This document shows positions 15,764 to 22,948 of a stretch of 64,000 nucleotides of DNA, piece by piece. The notes under the pieces are model-generated. The model saw only the letters and a program-made list of their open reading frames with translations. It did not search any database and was not told the DNA's origin. The translations under genes and the position numbers were made by a program. The stretch lies in assembly GCA_944323785.1 (NCBI GenBank), contig CALUTU010000006.1, positions 62,001 through 126,000 on the forward strand, given 5' to 3'. Within the stretch, counting starts at the first letter, position 1, and the number at the start of each line of letters is the position of its first letter. Source of the DNA: an uncultured Bacteroidales bacterium (GTDB taxonomy: Bacteria > Bacteroidota > Bacteroidia > Bacteroidales > UBA932).

Positions 15764-15882
15764 GTATGTTGCACAGGCGGGATTGCGACATGACCATTGA
15801 CCGCAAGCATCCAGCGGCTCTCAGCCTGATCCATAAGGCTCCTGATTTAATCATATTCGACTATCAATCAGCAACTATTGAA
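15764..15882 (-). repeat. Dispersed repeat, copy 1 (AVNG-AIPP-QH relic)
   Basis: About 119 bp on the minus strand that match 45721-45834 on the plus strand at many positions. Both contain GCGGTCAATGGTCA followed by GCAATCCCGCC and GCAACATAC, and both begin with TTCAATAGTT. The conserved part reads AVNG-x-(V/A)AIPP-x-QHT in one frame, suggesting a decayed coding sequence. The rest of 15600-15936 shows no gene. Confidence 0.55.
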
Positions 15883-15936
15883 GCATAACGTTTGAGATTC
15901 CTGATATTCCGTTTAAACGTTGCAGATGCCTCTAGC

Positions 15937-16074
15937 CTATAATTCATGACGAAGTTCCTCCAACACCTCTCTGGCCGAACTTGTTCTTCCGGCCTTTACG
16001 TCATTCAACCCCGAATCAATCATTTCCAGAACTTCCTCTTTGCTGATATACTCCTCCTGCGGTTCTCCCAACAT
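15937..16074 (-). pseudogene. Truncated duplicate of the RelE-type antitoxin gene
   Basis: A 45-codon frame reading EPQEEYISKEEVLEMIDSGL and onward matches the C-terminal half of the antitoxin at 21698-21952 (EPQEEYISKEEVLAKIDAGL). The promoter region (TAAATTTG, plus-strand CAAATTTA at about 16117-16124) and the AATAGGAGGAACGACAAT leader are also nearly identical to the intact copy. The first ~40 codons are missing, apparently by one deletion joining the leader to codon ~40. No toxin gene follows, so it is an orphan. Whether the remaining ATG at 16074 is translated is unknown. Confidence 0.75.
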
Positions 16075-16181
16075 ATGCTGCGGATATTGTCGTTCCTCCT
16101 ATTTTATTTGAGTTCCGCAAATTTAGCAAAATATCACGCAACACAAAAACACCGTGCTGAAATTTCCAGTCAGGCTGCGCG

Positions 16182-17555
16182 TTATTTCAGCAGTCCGATG
16201 ACATCTTGCGGCAGCATCGCATTCGCAGAATTATCCGTGGGCTCATTTTTGAGGAAAAGCACCGGCACAACTGTATAATCCTTTGTAAAAGGCAGCAGGG
16301 CGGCTTTGCGGAGAAGTTCTGCGGCAAGTCGCCTGCCATTCTCCCGGGCCGTCCATTTACATTCACCGACCAGCAGACATTTCTTATCCATAGACTCAGC
16401 CATCACATCGAACTCGATCTGCTCAGGTTTCCCGTGCTCATTGAGGACAGAGCCCCACCAGCGTCTTGCCCTGCCATAAAGCACTCCGTCCATAAGATTT
16501 CCTGTCACAGCTTCCCTGCAAAGTTTTTCCCACTGCATACTTACATACTCCTGGAAGCGGGTACTCAAAGCCTGCTCTATGGGCAGACGGCGGTCAAGCT
16601 CTATAAACGAGCGGTACGGAACCACAAACTGATAGTAGAATGCCATAAACGAATCGGCTATCTTGTAGAGACTTTTCTTTGCATTCTTCTCATCCATCCC
16701 GTACGGGACATCCTTTTCTAAAAATCCAAGATCTACAAGTTTCTTCAATGGACGTGACAGATTAGTTGCAGGCTCACCGCACCGTGATGCAATCTCTGAA
16801 AGACGGTTTGCACCGGCACCGACATACGACATTATCGTCGAAGTCTTGACGATATCCTTTACATCGTCCTGGAAAAGTTTCACTGGTTCTTCATAAAGCA
16901 CACCATTGACAGAAAGTATATTGTGCCACAGAGCATCGTCAAGCGATCTCCTGTTCTCTCTCAGTTCCCAATAACGCGGCACACCTCCCCATACTGAATA
17001 TTCTTCAATGGCACTCACCGCATCAAGGCGCAATGCCTCCTGAAGATATGGCAAACGTATAGGCGTGAGCCTTATAATCTCATCCGCCCTGCCATAAAGA
17101 GGCGCTGAGGAATCGAGAAACAGCCCGTACATCATATTCTGCGATGAGCCGCAAAGTACCAAATTATACTTCAGCTGCTTTTCATCTACCAGTTTCTGCA
17201 GCACTGACGGCAATTCCGGAGATTGCTCCACAATATACGGAAACTCATCCAGACACAGGGTGAAACGCCTGTCTGTCCGGTAATTGACCGCACGGAACAA
17301 AGACTCCCAATCCGGATATGTCAGTTTGTCGAAATCCGGGAACACCTGCGCAATTACTTTAGCCAGCAACAATCTCTGATGCTGCCCTTCAGAACGGTCA
17401 GCGAGAAAATAAACATCCCCTTCAGACAACACCCTTTTAATAAGCGTTGACTTGCCCAGTCTTCTGCGGCCGTACATCACGACCAATGTGGACTTCTCTT
17501 CCGAAAGAGCGGCCTCGAGACGCGCAGTTTCTGCTATTCTGTCTACAAATTCCAT
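16182..17555 (-). CDS. Stand-alone ATPase, archaeal-type with DUF234
   Basis: A 457-residue P-loop ATPase: FVDRIAETARLEAAL lead, Walker A VVMYGRRRLGKSTLIKR (near residue 23), Walker B FTLCLDEFPYIVEQ (near residue 98), a winged-helix middle (RLSEIASRCGEPATNLSRPLKKL) and a C-terminal DUF234 nuclease-like domain (QIEFDVMAESMDKKCLLVGECKW). This restriction-like EFD...ECKW pattern suggests possible nuclease activity. The start at 17555 (MEFVDRI) is where family similarity begins; an ATG 18 bp upstream is possible. It is preceded by nested palindromes (17565-17601) and by repeat copy B. Cellular role unknown. Confidence 0.85.
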   Translation of the reverse strand: MEFVDRIAETARLEAALSEEKSTLVVMYGRRRLGKSTLIKRVLSEGDVYFLADRSEGQHQRLLLAKVIAQVFPDFDKLTYPDWESLFRAVNYRTDRRFTLCLDEFPYIVEQSPELPSVLQKLVDEKQLKYNLVLCGSSQNMMYGLFLDSSAPLYGRADEIIRLTPIRLPYLQEALRLDAVSAIEEYSVWGGVPRYWELRENRRSLDDALWHNILSVNGVLYEEPVKLFQDDVKDIVKTSTIMSYVGAGANRLSEIASRCGEPATNLSRPLKKLVDLGFLEKDVPYGMDEKNAKKSLYKIADSFMAFYYQFVVPYRSFIELDRRLPIEQALSTRFQEYVSMQWEKLCREAVTGNLMDGVLYGRARRWWGSVLNEHGKPEQIEFDVMAESMDKKCLLVGECKWTARENGRRLAAELLRKAALLPFTKDYTVVPVLFLKNEPTDNSANAMLPQDVIGLLK

Positions 17556-17564
17556 ATGTAGTTT

Positions 17565-17610
17565 ATTATGCATTACAAACATAATGTTTTTTGTGCATAA
17601 TGCAAAATTA
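17565..17610 (-). promoter_or_regulatory. Nested palindromes and -7 box of the DUF234 ATPase gene
   Basis: Outer arms ATTATGCA (17565-17572) and TGCATAAT (17594-17601) enclose the perfect palindrome AAACAT-A-ATGTTT (17577-17589). A minus-strand TAATTTTG box sits at 17603-17610. The palindromes fall between the -7 box and the ATG, a good place for an autorepressor. Confidence 0.6.
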
Positions 17611-17687
17611 AAGGGCACTTTTCTCCCTTTTCCTGCCGAGGAATGTATTGCAACACTTAACGGCACTGGGCTGTTTCACAAACCGAC

Positions 17688-17788
17688 ATTTTCTTCCGAG
17701 GACAGTACGAAAACTCTTTCGTCTGCAATATGTCGCGCCGGCATTCACCACCGGCACGACAAAGTTAGCAAAATTTCCAGTATCGGGC
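17688..17788 (-). repeat. ~101-bp direct repeat, copy B
   Basis: The near-identical partner of 14221-14322, including the TAACTTTG box (plus-strand CAAAGTTA, 17760-17767) and both hairpins. Here it stands ~130 bp upstream of the DUF234 ATPase gene. The sequence beyond the repeat (third hairpin, small ORF) is not duplicated. Confidence 0.85.
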
Positions 17789-17805
17789 ATCAAGTGTGAC
17801 AAATA

Positions 17806-18552
17806 TTATGGCTCCCACCAGTCGCGTATCCTGTTCAAGCGTATCTGATAATACAACCTTTCCGCTTTGCGGACATAGATTTGCCGGCCATAATAAGCTT
17901 TGTCCGGACCGGATGCTCCCGTTTCAGACGGCAAAGGTGCCCGGTTGTAGTCGTCTATCAAATACTCGTCTACAATGTCGCGAACATTGCGCACATTCAC
18001 ATGCAGGCTCTGCTCTTCGGATATGTTATAGCCTTCCTCTACAATATATTCCAAAAGCCGGATGCAGATATCCATCCACGGCTTGAAACTGAAGTCACCA
18101 TCCCTGTCTGCCACGAAAGAATAAGAGAAGTAAGCCCGCATACAGCGGAACTTCTCCAATTCCAGACGATACAAAGATCTCCCAAAAAACAGCGGGCCGT
18201 TGCGGGCTTCCTTTACCAGTTTCTTGATAAATGGAGGCATATTCTTCTTAAGCAAAGCCTGCAAGTATCGGCCATGATACCACCAAAAGCGATAAAGCCG
18301 CACATCTTCCTTCACTCTTTCTTCATAATATTCTTCATCAATGTTACACTGATTATTCCATTGAGCAGCCAAAGTAATGCATACCTCAAACTCTTCATCG
18401 GACTTTATCTCCTTACGGATTCCAAAAGTTATAAATTTAATAGCTTCAACACGCAACTTCAATGCTTTTTTTTTCGAGATATGCGACACATCCGGCAACG
18501 GATAGTTGTAATCCTCATCCGGCCATTCCGCCATTGTTTTTACTTTAATCAT
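17806..18552 (-). CDS. Uncharacterised protein, 248 residues
   Basis: A soluble, helical-looking protein rich in aromatic and charged residues, with MIKVKTMAEWPDEDYNYPLP at the N-terminus and repeated short helices (KKALKLRVEAIKFI, RVKEDVRLYRFWWYHGRYLQ). No membrane segments, cysteine clusters or P-loop are seen. I do not recognise a family. The start at 18552 is supported by a TGTGCTGT-type promoter whose -7 box ends at 18577. It shares this promoter type with its neighbours but no operon. Confidence 0.6.
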   Translation of the reverse strand: MIKVKTMAEWPDEDYNYPLPDVSHISKKKALKLRVEAIKFITFGIRKEIKSDEEFEVCITLAAQWNNQCNIDEEYYEERVKEDVRLYRFWWYHGRYLQALLKKNMPPFIKKLVKEARNGPLFFGRSLYRLELEKFRCMRAYFSYSFVADRDGDFSFKPWMDICIRLLEYIVEEGYNISEEQSLHVNVRNVRDIVDEYLIDDYNRAPLPSETGASGPDKAYYGRQIYVRKAERLYYQIRLNRIRDWWEP

Positions 18553-18576
18553 AATCCACTCTCCTTTTTTGCTCAG

Positions 18577-18612
18577 CAAAGGTAGACAGCACATATGCCA
18601 AGCCACAGCACA
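18577..18612 (-). promoter_or_regulatory. TGTGCTGT-N20-TACCTTTG promoter (copy c)
   Basis: Minus strand: TGTGCTGT (18605-18612), 20 bp spacer with GGC at positions 6-8, TACCTTTG (18577-18584). A second TGTGCTGT lies inside the spacer at 18586-18593. Confidence 0.75.
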
Positions 18613-18717
18613 AGGTAAAAAATAGTTCAAATCAAAGGATTTGCTTCTACGATAAAAAATCACCGCCGTAAAGTTTACCGCTGTAAGATTTGGCGAATGA
18701 CAAAATTAAGATTAAAC

Positions 18718-18885
18718 ATGAAGTTTTACAGCAGAGAGCCGGAACTGACAGTTGCACAGCGAACTTTTGATTATCCTCGCAGCATATCCTTTACCACCTA
18801 CAAATATCCCAAACACGCAATATACCTGCTTGGCGCAAAGGACAGCGGGCTGCTTCAAGACATCCTCGGCAGATGCCTTTTCTGA
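18718..18885 (+). pseudogene. SpoU/TrmH methyltransferase fragment
   Basis: A 55-codon plus-strand frame whose second half, TYKYPKHAIYLLGAKDSGL (near residues 28-46), matches SpoU motif 2 and the segment before it. The N-terminal knot half and motif 3 are absent, so it cannot be active. It is a remnant of a gene distinct from the one at 14338-14819. Confidence 0.65.
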
Positions 18886-18903
18886 GTTACTCCGGGCATA
18901 CTT

Positions 18904-19574
18904 TCATTCTTCATCTTCACTGTCATACGGTTTCACCACCGTGCCTCCGTTCTGTCCGATGATGCGGAGCAGGTATTCCTCCGACTTGGCATCAAGGTTA
19001 GAGTCTTGATAATCCACCCATTGCAAGACAGATCGGTTGCTAAGTCCCAGTTTCTTCACGCCGGAAAATGCAATGTTCAATTCGCGCAAAGCCACATTAT
19101 GAGAAAGGTTCAGCTTCGTCAGATTGCGGCATGACCTGCACCACAGCACTTCCAACGCAGGATTGTGACTGAGGTAAAGTGTCTCTAAACCGCAATCATT
19201 GCAAATCAGTCCCTTCAGCAGCGGATTGGCAGAGATATTGATTTGTTCCGTACACACACTTTTCAAATATAACAAGGCTGGACAATGCAACATATCTACA
19301 CGATTTACTGTCACTTCGTAACCGGAAGCATCGAATCCCAGTATGTCCGCTCCGTCTTCCGCATAAACATGAATATGACATCCATATTCCTTAAATGGAT
19401 AATTATGTATAATCCCCTGCCATTTCCCATTACCACGGCATCTGTCCACACGGCCATCCCCCATTCCACAACCCAAGTGCATCCTTCCTGGACCAACAAG
19501 TCAGAATAATAACAAGGTGCTTCGTCAGAATAATAACGAACAGCATCAAAGTTCAAATAAATCTCGTTTTTCAT
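18904..19574 (-). pseudogene. LRR-like protein, frameshifted
   Basis: The N-terminal frame (MKNEIYLNFDAVRYYSDEAP to CTWVVEWG) and the long C-terminal frame (from GDGRVDRCRGNGKWQGIIH to 18904) join into one protein if the G5 tract at 19458-19462 had one more G, giving VEWGDGR. The C-terminal part has leucine-rich-repeat-like units (LYLSHNPALEVLWC, KLNLSHNVALRELN). It is probably a cytoplasmic LRR protein of about 223 residues with unknown partners. The start at 19574 is 18 bp after a TGTGCTGT-type promoter. Confidence 0.65.
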
Positions 19575-19592
19575 CTTTCCTCTAATTTTTTG

Positions 19593-19628
19593 CAAAAGTA
19601 GCCCTTCCTTATGCCGGAATACAGCACA
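19593..19628 (-). promoter_or_regulatory. TGTGCTGT-N20-TACTTTTG promoter (copy d)
   Basis: Minus strand: TGTGCTGT (19621-19628), 20 bp spacer with GGC at positions 6-8, TACTTTTG (19593-19600). A divergent plus-strand TATTTTTG at 19638-19645 probably serves the gene starting at 19668. Confidence 0.75.
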
Positions 19629-19667
19629 TGCCGACAGTATTTTTGCAGCAAATTAAATTTCAAGACC

Positions 19668-19928
19668 ATGATGAATCAGATGAACAACACTGACGGATAT
19701 CGGAGGGAACTCCGCGAAATAGAGGACAGGATAAAGTCTATTGTCGGACCTCCGGACCACACAGGCTATATCAGAGCACTTGACGGACTGGAGCCGGAGA
19801 CTTTAGATACACTCGAAAATCTGCTGGACGACAGGAAACATTGCCTCAACTGTCTGTTCAGGAGTACGGACGGGGAAATCGCCCGGTTCAAGAAACTCAA
19901 CGACCCAACGACCGTTTATCCAGCCTGA
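19668..19928 (+). CDS. Uncharacterised small protein, 86 residues
   Basis: A charged, helical protein starting MMNQMNNTDGYRRELREIED, with a GLEPETLDTLENLLDDRKHC segment and a CLNC pair. No family recognised. A plus-strand TATTTTTG box (19638-19645) lies 22 bp before the ATG. The next gene begins 8 bp downstream, so the two form a probable operon. Confidence 0.5.
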   Translation: MMNQMNNTDGYRRELREIEDRIKSIVGPPDHTGYIRALDGLEPETLDTLENLLDDRKHCLNCLFRSTDGEIARFKKLNDPTTVYPA

Positions 19929-19936
19929 CTGACTTG

Positions 19937-20437
19937 ATGTACAGGAAAATAGCCAAGATGTACCGGATGCTGCTAAGTAACGGCAAGGATGGGGAGTTCG
20001 ATGATGACTACGGTGTGGAAGGCGAGCTGACCTTCAGATACTGTTCCACGGACTCTTTATTGAAATTTGAAGGACAGGAATACTACGGTTCCGATTTCAG
20101 CTATATGATTAATGTCATTCACGAAATCACATATAGGAACAAAGTACTGTATCCGATAGCTTACAGTAATAAATGGTACCGCGCCGAGGAACATCCGGAA
20201 ATGTCCGACAAGGAACTGGAGCTGGAAAATGACACTGACGGGATAGACTGGTGCGAGATGAAGTATCTGCACCCCTGCTGCGAATGGGGCTGGCTTAAGG
20301 ACATACGGCTCAGCTACGCCACTCACAATCTGTGCGTTCTCAAGCCCTACTCAGTCCCGGACGCGCTGCTGCTCAACGATTTCTGGAGCGAAGTCAAGGT
20401 CATCTACCAGCACATCACAGAGATGAACGGCATTTAA
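19937..20437 (+). CDS. Uncharacterised protein, 166 residues
   Basis: A soluble acidic protein: MYRKIAKMYRMLLSNGKDGE at the start, then YSDxF-like aromatic segments and a CCEWGW motif (near residue 114). No catalytic motif or membrane segment is apparent and no family recognised. The in-frame ATG at 19937 was preferred over an upstream ATG (19841) because the upstream part overlaps the preceding gene. Confidence 0.5.
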   Translation: MYRKIAKMYRMLLSNGKDGEFDDDYGVEGELTFRYCSTDSLLKFEGQEYYGSDFSYMINVIHEITYRNKVLYPIAYSNKWYRAEEHPEMSDKELELENDTDGIDWCEMKYLHPCCEWGWLKDIRLSYATHNLCVLKPYSVPDALLLNDFWSEVKVIYQHITEMNGI

Positions 20438-20439
20438 TG

Positions 20440-20462
20440 AATGATTATTCGCATAAGTACCC
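20440..20462 (-). repeat. TTTGCGGATAATCATT repeat, copy 2 (diverged)
   Basis: The minus strand reads GGGTACTTATGCGAATAATC then ATT, two or three differences from the consensus. Confidence 0.5.
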
Positions 20463-20933
20463 ATAAGATAGTCAGAGCGGAGGGATACGCCATCCGTGAG
20501 CGCAGTAGTACTGGGTATCGGTAACGGACACTATCATACCGAACGGTATACTGAGGTTGTAAAGTACCCCCTATCCTATGCTAAAATATGTCAACATGCT
20601 TATTTTTAACAGTTTACCTATTTGACGCAGAGGACAGAGGGTTGTAAAATCACTGAAAATTGCGTGAATCAGCCACACCTATCCTGATGCATAATTGAAC
20701 ATTACATTGACATACAGGCAGTTGGCACAACTTGTCATAGGCAAGGTGTCTGAAAGCGACGGGCAGAGCAGAGTATGTGCAGTAGTTCGTCATATCTCAT
20801 ATCAGTATCAGGCAACTTCAACCGCGTAAATGACCTGCCCGACAAGACTCCGGCCTGTATTTTGCCGTTGACACCGCTTAACCCGATATCCGCATCAAAA
20901 ACAACTGTTTATCAGGGAATTACAGGAATCTTA

Positions 20934-20990
20934 AATTTTAAGTGAGGCATTTCCTGCCGAAAACAGACATTTTTTGCCCCACTTAAAATT
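20934..20990. repeat. 16-bp inverted repeat with one mismatch
   Basis: AATTTTAAGTGAGGCA (20934-20949) against TGCCCCACTTAAAATT (20975-20990): one mismatched pair, 25-nt loop. It may be a hairpin transcript end or the fused ends of a small element. Confidence 0.6.
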
Positions 20991-21067
20991 CTTATTCAAG
21001 GCTATATGCTTGATATTCAGAGATAAACCATATTGTCTGTGGATTAAGTGACATATTCATGAATCAG

Positions 21068-21089
21068 GGGTATCTTGCGGATAATCATT
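21068..21089 (+). repeat. TTTGCGGATAATCATT repeat, copy 3
   Basis: The plus strand reads GGGTATCTTGCGGATAATC then ATT, with one T fewer than the other copies. Confidence 0.55.
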
Positions 21090-21366
21090 TTTAATGACGT
21101 ACCGTAATAAATTTCCAGACCACACCCATATATCATCAATCATGCGCATTGCATCCATACTGACTAATCAGACTTCCGCTTTCCATAAAGCACCCACAAA
21201 CGCAGCATGTAATGGATTATCAGCACATTACACATCACACTCTCGCTTTATGGTCTGTTTTTTCAGGCCATAAGGCATCTACACACATCACAAAATGATG
21301 AAAACATGACGATTACGCAAATTGCACGTGCTTCATAGTGTCATGTAAAAGTGCATAAGATACCGG

Positions 21367-21711
21367 CTACCTGAGGCTGTTCTTCTCCAGAAGAGCCAGT
21401 ATCTCGGAACGGCTGATGGATTCCCGTTCTGACTTGTCGTAGATGGTCAGCAGGTTTATCACTGCCTCCTCTACGGATACTATCACTGTGAACGTGATGA
21501 CACGGGTGCCGCCTCTTTTGCCATGTCCTTTGGAAGTAATTGCCATGCGGATTTTCCGCAATCCTCCACCGAGATCTGTTCCGAGATTCGGATTTGCCGA
21601 TATATCCTCACATAATAAGGCTATATCCGACTTCATGGACGGATAACGCTTACTCAAACGTTTAGCTTCCCTCTCAAAAGTGTACTGAATTTTCAAACTA
21701 TACCTCATCAT
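21367..21711 (-). CDS. RelE/ParE-family toxin
   Basis: A 114-residue basic protein. MMRYSLKIQYTFEREAKRLSKRYP at the N-terminus, GGGLRKIRMAITSKGHGKRGGTRV in the middle and VINLLTIYDKSERESIS near the end follow the RelE/HigB pattern (two helices, then a beta-sheet with a basic patch). Such toxins usually cleave mRNA on the ribosome or inhibit gyrase; which applies here is unknown. It overlaps the antitoxin gene by 14 bp in antitoxin-first order. Confidence 0.82.
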   Translation of the reverse strand: MMRYSLKIQYTFEREAKRLSKRYPSMKSDIALLCEDISANPNLGTDLGGGLRKIRMAITSKGHGKRGGTRVITFTVIVSVEEAVINLLTIYDKSERESISRSEILALLEKNSLR

Positions 21712-21952
21712 CCCAATCCCTCATAAATTCATCATACGTCTTAGACCTTCCCGCCTTCATGTCTTTCAGTCCGGCATCTATTTTCGCAAGAACTTCCTCC
21801 TTGCTGATGTACTCCTCCTGCGGTTCCTCCAACGTATGCTGCGGATCAGGATTCTCCAGTAACTTCCCGGCCAACCACTGACGGTTGCGCTCGCTCAGTG
21901 AGAGTGACTCGATATAACGCCACAAACTCTCCATGGATGCTGATACTCTCAT
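21698..21952 (-). CDS. Antitoxin of the RelE-type module
   Basis: An 84-residue acidic protein. SMESLWRYIESLSLSERNRQ at the N-terminus is followed by EEPQEEYISKEEVLAKIDAGLKDM and a flexible acidic tail, typical of antitoxins whose tail wraps the toxin. The start at 21952 follows an AATAGGAGGAGCGACA leader, a rare clear Shine-Dalgarno sequence in this window. A TAAATTTG box is at about 21984-21991. A promoter-proximal copy lacking the first half exists at 15937-16074. Confidence 0.8.
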   Translation of the reverse strand: MRVSASMESLWRYIESLSLSERNRQWLAGKLLENPDPQHTLEEPQEEYISKEEVLAKIDAGLKDMKAGRSKTYDEFMRDWDDEV

Positions 21953-22049
21953 TGTCGCTCCTCCTATTTTATTTGAATTTCGCAAATTTAGCCAAATATC
22001 CCATGTATGCTGCCGGATATTTGGAAAAATATCTGATATTCCCACTTGG

Positions 22050-22085
22050 TGTGCAGTGTTACTGCACATGTTCCGGCTATTTTTG
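22050..22085 (+). promoter_or_regulatory. TGTGCAGT-N20-TATTTTTG promoter (copy f)
   Basis: Plus strand: TGTGCAGT (22050-22057), 20 bp, TATTTTTG (22078-22085). The element extends to the perfect palindrome TGCAGT-GTT-ACTGCA (22052-22066). A second -7-like TACTTTTG follows at 22104-22111. Confidence 0.6.
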
Positions 22086-22113
22086 TAAAAACATAAAACT
22101 TTCTACTTTTGTA

Positions 22114-22881
22114 ATGGAAAAACGGATACGATACCTAACAACTGATGAAAAAATGACAGAGAACATTCAGAAACGAATCAAGCAGCTTATACGTGCAATT
22201 GGAGAAGGCATATGGGAGAAGGAACGGATACTGGCGATGGGAGTGCTGTGCGGCATATCCGAGGAGAGCCTGTTCCTGCTAGGGCCTCCGGGCACAGGCA
22301 AGAGCATGGTTGCCAGAAGGTTGAAGGAGATATTCGCCGGAGGCACGTCGTTTGAGTACCTGATGTCCCGGTTCTCTACTCCCGATGAGATTTTCGGCCC
22401 GGTGTCCATCAGAAAACTCAAGGACGAGGACTGCTACGAGCGCAGCACAGACGGGTATCTGCCGGCTGCTGATGTCGTTTTCCTGGACGAGATATGGAAG
22501 GCCGGCCCTGCGATTCAGAATGCCCTGCTGACCGCCATAAACGAGAGGATTTTCCAGAATGGGACCGTAACGATGAGACTGCCGATGAAGGTCCTTATCG
22601 CCGCCTCCAACGAATTGCCGCGCGAGGACGAAGGACTGGAGGCCCTGTGGGACCGTTTTCTGGTCCGCATGGTATCCAACGGCATTGAAAGCGAGGCCAC
22701 GTTCTACAAGATGCTCCGCCAGCAGGAGACCCCGGAGCCGGACATCAACCCATCGCTCAGAATCACAGAGGAGGAACTGTCCTCATGGAGGAAAGATATC
22801 AGGCGGACAGAACTGCCTGACCTGATTCTGAAAGTCATAACACGCATCAGAAACGAGCTGAAAGTACTCTCAAAAGGCTAG
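22114..22881 (+). pseudogene. RavA-like MoxR AAA+ ATPase, C-terminally truncated
   Basis: A MoxR/RavA AAA+ domain: Walker A FLLGPPGTGKSMVARR, Walker B VVFLDEIWKAGPAIQNALL, sensor 1 VLIAASNELP and an arginine-finger region ALWDRFLVRM. The reading frame stops with TAG at 22879-22881, although the following codons still encode RavA-like residues (NVEPLDYYVSDRRWKK). It then runs into the VWA partner gene. The normal C-terminal ~150-200 residues are missing, so a deletion as well as a nonsense change is indicated. RavA-ViaA pairs act in chaperone-like assembly. Start 22114 or 22153 (MTENIQKRI) are both possible. Confidence 0.75.
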
Positions 22882-22948
22882 AACGTCGAGCCGCTGGACT
22901 ACTACGTCTCCGACAGACGCTGGAAAAAGACAGCCGGATGCTGGAGCC

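Larger units (their letters stand above)
20438..21366. other. 929-bp gene-free, repeat-bearing gap
   Basis: No credible ORF. It holds two copies of the TTTGCGGATAATCATT-type repeat in opposite orientations (20440-20462 minus, 21068-21089 plus), a 16-bp inverted repeat (20934-20990) and a possible coding relic near 21125-21160. The rest is AT-rich and uninterpretable by eye. Confidence 0.6.

Noticed and set aside
11927-18620. Reading the six ACAGCACA octamers as a simple sequence bias of accessory DNA
   Set aside because: The same octamer occurs inside coding genes (for example near 27180 and 34712) without a -7 box, whereas the six intergenic copies all have an exact 20-bp spacing; the bias explanation was dropped.
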